From: Competibacter_A sp037045685 | GTDB lineage: Bacteria > Pseudomonadota > Gammaproteobacteria > Competibacterales > Competibacteraceae | Reading direction: 5' to 3' | Length of the DNA stretch: 64,000 nt | NCBI GenBank assembly: GCA_037045685.1 | Contig: JBAOII010000036.1 | Location: forward strand, 62,001 to 126,000 | Part shown: positions 47,830 to 56,731 of the stretch, piece by piece | How positions within the stretch are numbered: the stretch's first letter is position 1 | How the letters are laid out: each line of letters begins with the position of its first letter | Program-made: the position numbers and the translations under genes | The notes under the pieces: generated by a model | What the model was told of the DNA's origin: nothing | What the model saw: the letters and a program-made list of their open reading frames with translations, nothing else | Database searches by the model: none

Positions 47830-48426
47830 ATGAATATCAACATTATTGTTGCCGGTTTGATCGGACTGTTGTTGCCGGCGCTGGCGCTGGCTCACGTCGG
47901 CCAAGGCGATATGTCCGGCGGTTTTGTCGCCGGCTTCACGCACCCGATTCTGGGGCTGGATCATGTGGTGGCGATGATCGCCGTCGGTCTGTGGGGCGCG
48001 CAGTTGGGAGCGCCGGCGATTTGGATTTTGCCGGTGACGTTTCCGCTGGTGATGGCGTTCGGCGGCCTGCTCGGCGGCTTGGGCGTGGATCTGCCGGGCG
48101 TGGAAATCGGCATCGCGGCGTCGGCGGTGGTGCTGGGCGTGATGGTGGCGCTGGCGCTGCGTCCGCCGCTGTGGGTGGCCGGCGCGCTGGTCGGGCTGTT
48201 CGCCGTGTTTCACGGCTACGCGCACGGAGCGGAGCTGCCCGAGTCGGCCGATCCGCTCGCCTACGCGCTTGGCTTCGTCATCGCCACCGGCGGCTTGCAC
48301 CTGGTCGGCATCGCCATCGGCCTGATCCGGCGCTGGCCTTGGGGTATACCCTCGCTGCAAGCGGGCGGCGCGATCATCGCGGGTTGCGGGCTCTATTTTC
48401 TGCTGCCGCATCTCGCCGGAACCTGA
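47830..48426 (+). CDS. hupE: HupE/UreJ family membrane protein (copy 1)
   Basis: A 198-residue protein with a signal peptide (cut near ALAHVG) and about six membrane helices. The family motif FTHPILGLDHVVAMIAVGLW is complete, followed by FHGYAHGAELP. HupE/UreJ proteins are thought to be nickel (or cobalt) permeases supplying hydrogenase or urease. No urease or hydrogenase gene is in the window. The start at 47830 excludes an N-terminal extension with no signal function. Its stop overlaps the next start (TGATG). Confidence 0.88.
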   Translation: MNINIIVAGLIGLLLPALALAHVGQGDMSGGFVAGFTHPILGLDHVVAMIAVGLWGAQLGAPAIWILPVTFPLVMAFGGLLGGLGVDLPGVEIGIAASAVVLGVMVALALRPPLWVAGALVGLFAVFHGYAHGAELPESADPLAYALGFVIATGGLHLVGIAIGLIRRWPWGIPSLQAGGAIIAGCGLYFLLPHLAGT

Positions 48427-49055
48427 TGATCGTGGGCGCGGAGTCGCGGGCGCTCGCCGCCGGCGCGGTGCTGGGGTTGGCGTTCGGCGCCGACCCCGCT
48501 TGCGCCCATGTGGCCAGCGCCCAAGCCGGCGCGTTTTACGCCGGCTTGTTGCATCCGCTCACCGCTCCCGAGCATGTGTTGCCGATGCTGGCGCTGGGGT
48601 TGCTGGCCGGTCAACGGGGTTTGAACGAGAGTCAAGGCGTGCTGTTGGCTTTCGTCGTCGCGCTGGCGGCGGGCGCGGGTCTAGCGCCGAGCGGAACTGC
48701 GCCGGGCTGGATATCGCTCCTGAACGTCGGGTCGCTGGTGGTGATCGGCGGTTTGGTCGCGGCGGCTTGGCGATGGCCGGCCGCGCTGCTGTACGCGCTG
48801 GCGCTGGGGTTCGGCGCGACGCACGGCTACGCCAACGGCGCGGCGCTACCCCCCGGCTTGTCGCCGCCGATTTTTATGCTCGGGCTGAGCGCCGCCGCGC
48901 TGCTGGCGACGGGCTACGGCTTGGTGGTCAGTGACGCGCTGCTGCGCCTGAAACCGAACTGGCCGCGCGTCGCGGTGCGTGTGGCCGGCAGTTGGGTGGC
49001 CGCCGTCGGCATTTTAGTGTTGGGCATGGGCGGAAAGGCGCTGGGTGCACCGTAG
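48426..49055 (+). CDS. HupE/UreJ family membrane protein (copy 2)
   Basis: A 209-residue paralogue, more divergent. Signal peptide cut near CAHVAS; AGLLHPLTAPEHVLPMLALG replaces the usual HPxxGxDH motif (Glu in place of Asp) and FGATHGYANGAALPPG matches the second histidine motif. Six membrane helices are predicted. It overlaps copy 1, so both are probably made together. The changed motif may mean a different metal or an accessory role; this is inference. Confidence 0.8.
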   Translation: MIVGAESRALAAGAVLGLAFGADPACAHVASAQAGAFYAGLLHPLTAPEHVLPMLALGLLAGQRGLNESQGVLLAFVVALAAGAGLAPSGTAPGWISLLNVGSLVVIGGLVAAAWRWPAALLYALALGFGATHGYANGAALPPGLSPPIFMLGLSAAALLATGYGLVVSDALLRLKPNWPRVAVRVAGSWVAAVGILVLGMGGKALGAP

Positions 49056-49069
49056 TCGCCGCCAGACAC

Positions 49070-49627
49070 TCAACCCAACATTTCCGGTCGCAACTGGCCG
49101 CGCAGGAACACCAAGCCGCCGTTGCGGGTCGAGATGGGCGCGTGCCGCGAGCCGGGCAGCGCCGCGTGATAGTCTCCGGCGGCGTAGGCGCGGTCGCCGA
49201 TCAGCATGTCGCCTTCCAGCAACAGACACTCCTCCAGAGCGTGGTGATCGTGCGCCGGAAGCTGGCAGCCCGGCGCCAGCCGCAGCAAAAACGACTGGAA
49301 GCCAGCTTCCCGGTCCACCAGCAGCAGCTTGATTTCCAAACCTGGCGCCAGCATCCGCCATTCGCCTTCCCGCTCGCGCACGGTCACGGTCGCGGGCGGA
49401 CCTGCCTCGTCCAGCGCCGCCTCGATGGCATCCCAGACCGATGAGGCGGGGTTCCACCTCCGGCAAGCTGGCCGCCAGCGGCGTCAACCGCCGCTCCCAG
49501 GCCGACCACCAGACGCTGCAACTCGAGGATCGCGCGCCAAGTTCGCCTCGAACTCGGCCAGCTCCGGTCCGCTCAGCGTGCCGAGCACGTATTCGCCGGC
49601 CAAGCTTTCGGCGTCGTTCCGGTTCAT
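49070..49627 (-). pseudogene. Anti-sigma factor with ChrR-type cupin domain, two frameshifts
   Basis: About 185 residues if joined. N-terminus SLAGEYVLGTLSGPELAEFE is typical of RskA-like anti-sigma factors. Frame changes near 49510 and 49440 separate it from WERRLTPLAASLPEVEP, then from VWDAIEAALDEAGPP and a C-terminal cupin with metal-type ligands (PAHDHHALEECLLLEGD, GDYHAALPGSRH). ChrR of Rhodobacter, with a similar cupin, releases its ECF sigma factor on singlet oxygen or peroxide stress. The start overlaps the sigma stop (ATGA), so the pair is coupled. The family assignment is firm; the signal is inferred. Confidence 0.8.
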
Positions 49628-50304
49628 GATTCCAGGCACCCCTTCAGTTGCAGCAAACCCCGCCGTACCCAGCTTTTGACCGTGCCCAGCGGGGTTCGTA
49701 GCCGCGCCGCCAGCTCTTCGTGGCTGAGGCCGTGGAAAAAAGCCAGCGCGATTGCCTGGGCTTGATCGGCGGACAAGCGCCGCAAACACTCCTGAATGGC
49801 GTGAGCCAAGTGATCGACCGACTGCGAGGGTTGGGGATCGGGTATCTGCAAAGCTTCTTCGACCAGCGGTTCGGCGTGGATTTCCGCCGCGCGCCGGCGC
49901 CGTTGGCGCAGCAACTCGATGGCTCGGTGACGGGCGATGGCCATGAGCCAGACCAGAACCGGCGCCCGTCCGGGCTGGTACTGCCCGGCGGTGCGCCAAA
50001 CGGCCAAGTAGGTTTCCTGCAACACGTCTTCCGCCGCGTCCTGCTGGCGCAGCAACGCCAGCGCGATCGCGTACAGGCGACTTCGGGTGAGCCGGTACAG
50101 CTCCGAAAAGGCTTGGCGGTCGCCGCGAGCGGTCGCCGCCAGCAAGTCAGTCAGCGGATCGGACTGAGGAGATAAGGATCGGCCGGCCGAGTCCACGATG
50201 TTTCGCTTGCTTCCGAAATTGAGTATTCGGGATTCTAGCGGGCGCCGCCACGCGCGGCAACGCTGCCCGACCAGCGGGAAGGGCAGGACGTTGCTCGCGC
50301 GCAT
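49624..50304 (-). CDS. ECF-type RNA polymerase sigma factor
   Basis: Up to 226 residues. Region 2 has FSELYRLTRSRLYAIALAL and DAAEDVLQETYLAVWRTA; region 4 has LSADQAQAIALAFFHGLSHE and GTVKSWVRRGLLQLK. About 35 N-terminal residues before VDSAGRS look non-conserved, so the true start may be GTG at 50196. It is translationally coupled to the anti-sigma gene, the standard arrangement for ECF pairs. Target promoters are unknown, but the upstream DUF4331-TPR-HupE-hemoglobin genes are candidates. Confidence 0.87.
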   Translation of the reverse strand: MRASNVLPFPLVGQRCRAWRRPLESRILNFGSKRNIVDSAGRSLSPQSDPLTDLLAATARGDRQAFSELYRLTRSRLYAIALALLRQQDAAEDVLQETYLAVWRTAGQYQPGRAPVLVWLMAIARHRAIELLRQRRRRAAEIHAEPLVEEALQIPDPQPSQSVDHLAHAIQECLRRLSADQAQAIALAFFHGLSHEELAARLRTPLGTVKSWVRRGLLQLKGCLES

Positions 50305-50324
50305 GGCCCGGTCTCGGAACGCGA

Positions 50325-50777
50325 TCAGCGAGTGACGATGTCTTTGCGCATCGGTCCCAGCAGCGCCAGCAATTCCTGTTGCTCCTTGGTCGGAACCTTG
50401 TACTTGTCCAGGCTCTTGACGAGATCCTCGACCAGGGCGTCAAAGTGCTGGTCGGTGACACTCATGCCGGCATGAGTCGTCTTCATGTCGCGTCCGGTGT
50501 AGGTGCAGGGTCCGCCGGCGCCGGCGCAAATCTGCTCGCCCAGCAGACGCTTGAGGCGCGGTACGTCGGTGTTGGCGAAGAAGCGGTTGATGCGTTTGTC
50601 GGCCGCGACATTGGCGACGAAATCGTCCACCACAGCGTTGATCGCGGGCTGTCCGCCAAGCCGCTCGTACAGCGTTGGTGCGGTGGTGTGGGTTGGCGGC
50701 GACTGGGTGAAGCAGGCGGTCAATGCCAGGACGCCCGCGACGGGCAACAGACGATGAAAGCGAACGGCAGCAAACAT
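50325..50777 (-). CDS. Lipoprotein-type group 1 truncated hemoglobin
   Basis: A 150-residue protein. Signal peptide ends in a lipobox LTAC (Cys22), so it is likely anchored in a membrane and faces the periplasm. The 2/2 globin starts TLYERLGGQPAINAVVDDF and has KRINRFFANTDVPRLKRLL and the proximal His in TTHAGMSVTDQHFDALVEDL. Truncated hemoglobins bind O2 or NO. GAGGAGG precedes the ATG. It lies between a HupE/UreJ_2 gene and the ECF sigma gene, all in one direction. Confidence 0.88.
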   Translation of the reverse strand: MFAAVRFHRLLPVAGVLALTACFTQSPPTHTTAPTLYERLGGQPAINAVVDDFVANVAADKRINRFFANTDVPRLKRLLGEQICAGAGGPCTYTGRDMKTTHAGMSVTDQHFDALVEDLVKSLDKYKVPTKEQQELLALLGPMRKDIVTR

Positions 50778-50795
50778 GACGATATCCTCCTCGGA

Positions 50796-52101
50796 TTAGG
50801 TCGGGTTGGGTTGTGGTAAAGGTTGATGGGAGTCGGGAAGCGAGACGGGCGAAACCGGCATCGTTGTCGCCGCGCTTTGCGCTACCGGAGATAACAGAGC
50901 GATGTTCAGGCCGCGCTCCAGGCACCACACCAGGGCGAGCGAAGCGACGGCGGCCGAACCGACCGGCAGCGCCAGCCGCCGGTACAGCCAGGTCTGGCGC
51001 AGGGCGTAAGCGAGCGGCAGCACGAGGCGCGACGATGACCAGTTGCCCGGTTTCGACCCCCAGATTGAAGCCGGCCAGCGCCAAGGCCAGCGCGTCGCCG
51101 GGCAGACCCAGATCCCGCAGCGCGCCGGCGAAGCCGAAGCCGTGGATCAAGCCCAGCCCGAAGGCCAGCGACCAGCGCCGGGTCGTGACCAGCGGAAACA
51201 GGTTGTTGAGCGCCGCCAGCACGATGGTGAGCGCGACCACGGTTTCCACCAGCCGGCCGGGCAGATCGACCACGCCCAGCACCGCCAAGGTCAGCGTCAG
51301 CGAATGGGCCAGGGTGAAAGCGGTCACGATGGCGGCGGTTTCCAGCAGCACCGTCCGCAGCGCTGCCGCCGGCCGCCAGCGGCCGTTTTCCCGCCACAGC
51401 ACGGCCGGCAGCAGCAGGGCCAGCAAAAACAGGATATGGTCGAAGCCGATCCAGATGTGCCGCACCCCTTCTTTCCAGTAGCTCGTGAACTGTTGCCAAC
51501 CGCTGGCGGGCGCCGCGTTCAGCAAGTGTTGCGGCCGTTCCGGCGATAGCACGGCGGTTTCCGTTCCGGTCGGCGCGTCCACCCGCAGCAAACCTCGGTG
51601 CGAGGGATCGAGCGCGAAGAACAGCCGATAATCCAGCGCTTGCACGCCGGTCGCCGGACAGTCCAGAGCGAAATCGAGCGTCGCATAAACGCCGTCGCTG
51701 TGCTCGACGACCCGCAGCGCGCCGCGCCGCGCGGGACAGGGCGAATCTCCGGCGCGCAGCGTCAGATGGTCCAGGGCGTAATCGGTCACGGCGCTTTCCC
51801 GGGCGCGCAGTTCGCCCCAGGTGATCGCGCCGTCGCCGTTGCCGTCCAGGCCGATGGCGTATTCCAGATCGCGCAGCGCGATGTCCCAGCGGGCGTCCCA
51901 GCCGCCGTCGCGCGGCGTCAGGCTCAAGTAGCTGTCGCTGGGTTTGTGGGCGAATGCGTCGCGAATCGACCCAAACAACAGCACGCATAACGTGATGAGC
52001 AACGTCAGCGTAACGAACCACCCGCCGACCCGCACCGTGCCGGCGTCGCGCATTTCGGCCTCGCCATGGGCGTTCTTGTTTTCGGGAAGATGAGCGGTCA
52101 T
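50796..52101 (-). pseudogene. HupE/UreJ_2 family membrane protein, one frameshift
   Basis: About 434 residues if joined. N-terminal membrane anchor or signal (about 30-52); periplasmic domain with an EF-hand-like loop DGNGDGAITWGEL; then the membrane part with HIWIGFDHILFLLALLLP, FTLAHSLTLTLAVLG and LIHGFGFAGALRDLGLP, the HupE_UreJ_2 pattern. An extra base near 51027 shifts the frame after ETGQLVIV; the real tail continues LPLAYALRQTWLYRRL. The ATG at 52101 overlaps the TPR gene stop. A role in metal transport is inferred from family only. Confidence 0.82.
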
Positions 52102-53338
52102 GACGAAGACTCCCGCAAGCGCTGGCTCAACTCGGCCAGACGACGGTCTTCCAGCTTGACGCGCGCCAGCCAGTCCAGCACCTCGCGCGCCGCATCCGGT
52201 CGGCCGGCGGCGAGCGCCGCTTCCAGCAGCAGACGGGCGTCCTGGGGTTCGCGCTGCCCTTGCGCCCAGTTGCGCCGCGCCAGATCCAGCGCTTCGGCGG
52301 ATCGCTGGCGCAAGTCGAGCTTTAGCCGGGCTTCGGTGGCGTAGTGGGTGCCGTCGCCGCGCTGGCGAGCGGCGGCAAATCGCGCTTCCAACACCTCGGC
52401 GTGGCGCCGCCAAGCCGGATCGTCCAGCCGCCGTTCCGCCAGCGCCAGCCGCAACAGCAGGCTGTCGGCCCGCTGCTCGTCGCGCAGCAGTTCGCGGGTT
52501 TCCGACCGGGCGATTCTGGTCGAGCAGGAAATCGGCGTAGGCGCCGAGCAGGTAGATGTCGCGCCGGCCCAGGGCGAGCGCATCGCGGAAATGCGTCTCG
52601 GCGGCGGAGGCGTCGCCGCGCTGCTCGGCGGTTTCCGCCAGCACCGTCAGAGCCCACAGCCGATCCTCGACAGCGGCTTCGGGCGCGTTCTCCAGCGCGC
52701 GCCGCAGGCTGGCGTAGGCGAACTCGGCTTGACCGTTGCGGCCGAGCGCCCCGCTCAGGCAGGTGCTGAGCAGCAACGAGCTGGCGAGCCGCCGCAAGGC
52801 CAGACAACTGCGCAACGCCTCCGCCGGCTCGCCCTGGACTTGCCGGACCACCGCCTGGGTGAGCCAGGCTTGCGGCTTGGCGGGGATTCGCCGCCAGCAC
52901 TTGCCGCAGGTCGGCCAGCGCACCGTCGAAGTCGTGCCGGTTCTGGCGCAGCACGGCGCGCAGCAGCAGCACCTCGGGCGGTGGCACGGCCTGATTCCAC
53001 CAGGGGGCCAGCGCTGCCTGGACATAGCCGTAATAGCGCGGATCGGCTTCGGTCCGACCGATTTCGAGGTTGCGGCGGGCGACGCGGAGCGCCAGATCTA
53101 AATCGTCCGGCCGCTCGGCCAACTGGCGGCGCAAGCCTTGCAGTTCGCGAGTCTTGGAATCGGTCGCCGCCAGCGGCAGCCTCTCCAACACCTGATCGGG
53201 ATCGGTGGGAACAAACGGCGCCGCCAGCGCCGGGCCGGCGACGCTCAACAGCACACCGAGCAGCGGGCGCCAGCGCCGCCGCCCGGTCGCGCCGCCGGCG
53301 CCCGCGCGAGTGGGATGAAAAGCGAGGAGCGGGTTCAT
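52098..53338 (-). pseudogene. Exported TPR-repeat protein, two frameshifts
   Basis: About 413 residues if joined. Signal peptide in the first about 40 residues (LLSVAGPALAAP). The rest is helical with TPR-like pairs (FDGALADLRQVLAANP, AEFAYASLRRALENAP, ASAAETHFRDALALG, SAEALDLARRNWAQ). An extra C in a CCCC run near 52882 and an extra G near 52506 break the frame; removing both gives one continuous protein ending LSQRLRESSS. It lies 27 bp downstream of the DUF4331 gene and overlaps the HupE/UreJ_2 start. TPR proteins act as scaffolds; a partner is not evident. Confidence 0.82.
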
Positions 53339-53365
53339 GAGCGATCTCGCGCGAGGTGCCAACCG

Positions 53366-54927
53366 TCAATCCACCGGACATTTTTCCGTCGCGCAACCCG
53401 GCTCGCCCGGATCGACGTGGCGGCTGTCCCGGCCGGAATGCGCCAGCCCCAGATAGGGGAAGCTCTCCCGGTAGGGCATGTCGTTGGCGTTGACGCCGTC
53501 GCCGATGCTGTTGTGCGGGAACTTGGCGAAGTCGCCGCCGGCCAGCACGCCGACCACGGCGCGGGCCGCGATGTCGGTCACGTCGTCCGATACCCGCCGG
53601 CCGTTGGGAAAGCCCGCCGCGTCTCCGGCCAGCAAACCCAAACGGCTGCGTTTCTCGGCGAAGGTGGGCGCGATCCCGGTGTTCAGCCGCAGCAGGTCGG
53701 CGACCGGGCCGGCCGGGGTGCCGGGCGCGGCGATGGGGGCCATGTAGGTCACCAGCGGCAGCAGGTCGGTGCGCGGCGGGGCCGGGATCGGCAGCGCGTC
53801 TTTGTAAATCGCGTTCAGCACCCGGGCAAATAAAGGATCCAGGGCGTAGTTGGCGAACTGTTTGTCGTCCTTCGGCTGGACTCATGCTGAACTTGTCCTT
53901 GTCGCCGGTGCCGATCAGCAGCTCGTTGAACAGCGGGTTGCCCATGCGCTGGATTTGCGTCACCCGCTCGGACACGGCCGCCGGCTCGCCCGGCCGCCGG
54001 TACACCTTGGCTTGCGGCCGGGAGGTGGTGCCCCAGGTGCCGATGGTGGCCAGCGGGTCGTTGGCGGCGTGGGTCTTGCCGTCGTAGGTCAGCAGCGCGA
54101 TGGGCACCTCGATGGCGATGGCGTTGACGTTGAAGCCGGCCACGTCGTCGGAGGCGAAATTGTGCTTGTCGTCGGCGTCCTGTTCTTTGGTCAACACGCC
54201 GGGAAAGCCGGTGCCTTTGGGCAAGCTGCGGAAATTCAGCGAATCGAAGGTCGCGCCCAGATCGATCCAGAACGGATCGTCCACCGTACCGGCGAACACG
54301 CGGATGTCCTTTCCCAGCTTGTAAACGCCTTGGTCGGCCAAGCCGGCGTAATCGGGCATGGTGCGCGGCCCGACGTTGGTGGGGACCGCGATCAAGTTGT
54401 TGGCCAGCTCGGCGCGCTCCTTGCCGCGCACCAGCGTCACCGAATAGCGCTGGCGCAGGTTGAAGCCTTCGGAGCCGGGACCGTCCAGCGCGGTGATGGC
54501 CGGCGGAATCAGCGGCGTGCCGGGCGATACCGGCGCGGGGGAATTGGCTGGCGCGGGGATGCCCTTGCCGGCGCCGACGAAGCCGGTGAACACGCCCGGC
54601 GCGCGGATTTCGGTGGTGAAGCGGAACTCGAAGCGCAAATCTTCCTTGGCGTCGTGGTTGTTATCCACCCGGATGGCGTACACGATCTCGGGATCGAAGG
54701 GGAAGTAGTTGGGGCCGTTGCTGGGTTCCAGCAGCGGATCGACATCGAGGATGAGCGTGACCTTGGCGGGATCGTCGTAGCTGACGAAAGCGAAGAAATC
54801 GGTGATGTCCGCCTTGTGGTCGAGCGCGGTGAGCGGCGCCTCGCGGTGGTTGGCGGCGTGAGCCTCCGGCGGCGACGGCCAGGGTCAGGGCCAGACTGAG
54901 ACAAGTGCGGGTAAACGCGCGGGGCAT
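53366..54927 (-). pseudogene. DUF4331 family exported protein, two frameshifts
   Basis: About 519 residues if joined. Signal peptide (LSLALTLAVAAG) then AHAANHREAPLTALDHKADI and TDFFAFVSYDDPAKVTLILD, the typical DUF4331 start, with YAIRVDNNHDAKEDLRFEF and a C-terminal part with DMPYRESFPYLGLAHSGRDS. An extra base near 54864 shifts the frame just after the signal peptide and another near 53878 shifts it at SMSQPKDDKQFANY. GAGGAGGATCGCT precedes the ATG. DUF4331 has no known biochemical role. It heads the run DUF4331-TPR-HupE/UreJ_2-hemoglobin-sigma-anti-sigma. Confidence 0.85.
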
Positions 54928-55181
54928 AGCGATCCTCCTCGGCAAATGGTTCGGTGAGGCGACTTGTCGGAAGGTCGCCGGATGAAGCACCGATGGCTTC
55001 CTTGCCTGTTGCGCTAGAACGCGCCGTTTGGATGCGGGCCGCAAGAAAGAAATGTTGAGCAGTTCGGATTCTGCGTGGTATCGAAAAGGTGACGGGCGCG
55101 ATCACCAGTCAGAATATCCGCTTGGCTGGCCCGCTGATCGCGCCGGCTTTTTGGGTCGCCCGGGGCCCGAGGGCGGAAACA

Positions 55182-55616
55182 TCAATCGCTCAAGGTCGCC
55201 AAGTGCCGGTTTTGCGCATCCGCAACGGCTTCGACCGCGATGCGCCGGTCGAACGTCACCAGTCGCCCATCGTGGCGCACGGCCAGCGCCAACAGGTAGG
55301 CGTCGGTCACTTGCCGATGCCCCAGAACTCGTTGCCAGTTCACCGCGCCCGAGTCCAGCAGATTCACGTCGTCGGGCCAAAACTCGTGCCTTGGACCGCT
55401 GGCGGCCTCCGCCAGTCGTTGCGCCACCTCCGCGCTGCGCATCGCGCCGGGATAAGCCGGCTGCGACATGATGCGAATGCAGCCGTTCTGAGTGAGGGGG
55501 CACGAAGCCCAGCCGTGCGCCAACTCGCGCGCCAGCCATCGGTGCGCCAGCGCATGATGCACATGCGCGGCATCCAGCAGCGCGATCAGCACGTTCACGT
55601 CAAGAAGCGCCCGCAT
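55182..55616 (-). CDS. PIN-domain toxin, VapC type
   Basis: A 144-residue PIN domain. LLDVNVLIALLDAAHVHHAL gives the first catalytic Asp; VTDAYLLALAVRHDGRLVTF and DRR give the C-terminal acidic cluster. VapC toxins are Mg-dependent RNases that cut tRNA or rRNA sites. The start overlaps the antitoxin stop (TGATG). The DNA up to the DUF4331 start (54928-55181) holds no further gene that I can support. Confidence 0.85.
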   Translation of the reverse strand: MRALLDVNVLIALLDAAHVHHALAHRWLARELAHGWASCPLTQNGCIRIMSQPAYPGAMRSAEVAQRLAEAASGPRHEFWPDDVNLLDSGAVNWQRVLGHRQVTDAYLLALAVRHDGRLVTFDRRIAVEAVADAQNRHLATLSD

Positions 55617-55864
55617 CACGCGCCCTCGACATCACGCAGTCGGTCGATATCGGCATTGGTGACCGGAATGCCGCGCGACGCGAAGGGTCGAAAGCCGCTT
55701 GTCACCGTCGCCCCCGGTTGCAAAGGGTGCGGTGGTGTCACCGTTCCGGCCAGCGCGGCGCGCAACAGGCGCGAAACCACTTGCCCGGCCGAAACGCGCT
55801 CGCGCTGGGCGATTTCTCGCGCGGCGGCGAGCAAATCATCGTCTATGTCTATTGTGGTGCGCAT
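55616..55864 (-). CDS. Ribbon-helix-helix antitoxin, VapB type
   Basis: An 82-residue protein. MRTTIDIDDDLLAAAREIA is a ribbon-helix-helix DNA-binding N-terminus; the C-terminal half (FRPFASRGIPVTNADIDRLR) is the usual toxin-binding tail. It would neutralise the adjacent PIN toxin and repress its own promoter. GAGGG precedes the ATG. A perfect palindrome lies 29 bp upstream. Confidence 0.85.
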   Translation of the reverse strand: MRTTIDIDDDLLAAAREIAQRERVSAGQVVSRLLRAALAGTVTPPHPLQPGATVTSGFRPFASRGIPVTNADIDRLRDVEGA

Positions 55865-55892
55865 GGCAAACCCTCTTTCGGTAGAGATGACA

Positions 55893-55908
55893 TGATGCTA
55901 TCGCATCA
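55893..55908. promoter_or_regulatory. Probable VapB operator
   Basis: TGATGC-TATC-GCATCA, perfect 6-bp arms, upstream of the antitoxin start. Ribbon-helix-helix antitoxins normally bind such palindromes to autoregulate. The remaining bases up to 56099 show no gene. Confidence 0.5.
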
Positions 55909-56099
55909 ATGCATCTGCGTCGAGGCAAGCCATTTTGTTGTTGGGAGGGTTGTTCTCGTCAGCTTTTGAATCTGCGCGATGCGCGATCTGAAGGAAACGC
56001 CGAAATTTTTCCGGCAACGCATCCAAAGCCCTCCGCCAGCACGCAATGATCGGTAGCTCCCGGCCCGCTCACTCGAAACTGACTGGAGGAGAAATCCAT

Positions 56100-56615
56100 A
56101 TGCGTAAAACACTCTGCTGCGCGGCGCTCGCCGCCGCTCTTTCCGCTGCGGCGTTGGCCGCTACCCCGGACGCGCCCGAAGCGGTGCGGCCTCCGGCCGG
56201 CCACAGGCTGACGCTGCACACCGTCGGCGCCGGCGAAATCACCTACGAATGCCGCCTGAAAGCGGGCACCGCCGACACCCACGAATGGGCGTTCGTCGCG
56301 CCGGTGGCGACGCTGACCGACAAAAGCAAGAAACCCGTCGGCAAATACTACGCCGGCCCGACTTGGGAGGCCGCCGACGGCAGCAAGGTGACCGGCAAGC
56401 AAGTCGCCACCGTGCCCGTCGCGCCCGGCAACATCCCGCTGCAACTGGTCAAGGCCGAGCCGGCCACCGGCGACGGCGCGATGAGCGGCGTCACCTACAT
56501 CCAGCGCCTGAACACCAAGGGGGGTGTCGCGCCCGCCGATCCCTGCACCGCCGCCACCATCGGCGCCAAAAAACAGGTTTCGTATCGGGCCGATTACCTG
56601 TTTTACAAGATGTAA
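56100..56615 (+). CDS. DUF3455 family exported protein
   Basis: A 171-residue protein with a signal peptide (cut near ALAATP). The body RPPAGHRLTLHTVGAGEITY, WAFVAPVATLTD, GKYYAGPTWEAADGSKVTG and a C-terminal YRADYLFYK match the DUF3455 pattern of small secreted proteins with no known function. GGAGGAGAAATCC gives a strong ribosome site. An intrinsic terminator follows. No operon partner. Confidence 0.85.
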   Translation: MRKTLCCAALAAALSAAALAATPDAPEAVRPPAGHRLTLHTVGAGEITYECRLKAGTADTHEWAFVAPVATLTDKSKKPVGKYYAGPTWEAADGSKVTGKQVATVPVAPGNIPLQLVKAEPATGDGAMSGVTYIQRLNTKGGVAPADPCTAATIGAKKQVSYRADYLFYKM

Positions 56616-56625
56616 CCAGCCGCAC

Positions 56626-56647
56626 CGCTCCCGGCCGGGAGCGTTTT
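56626..56647 (+). terminator. Intrinsic terminator after DUF3455 gene
   Basis: CGCTCCCGGCCGGGAGCG is a perfect palindrome followed by TTTT, 10 bases after the stop codon. Confidence 0.75.
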
Positions 56648-56731
56648 GGGTCCTGTAAATTTTCCCGTGATAGCGAGGGCTGGCGGCGCAGGGCCAAGTT
56701 GTTAAACTCATTTAACCAGTTGATCTTGCTA

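Noticed and set aside
50440..53025. An 861-residue frame joining TPR and HupE/UreJ_2 sequence
   Set aside because: It is a chance fusion caused by frameshifts; each gene has its own signal sequence and start, and the middle part is not protein-like.
52755..54683. A 642-residue frame joining DUF4331 to downstream sequence
   Set aside because: After about 53878 it turns into Arg/Pro-rich shadow; the DUF4331 C-terminus continues in another frame to 53366.
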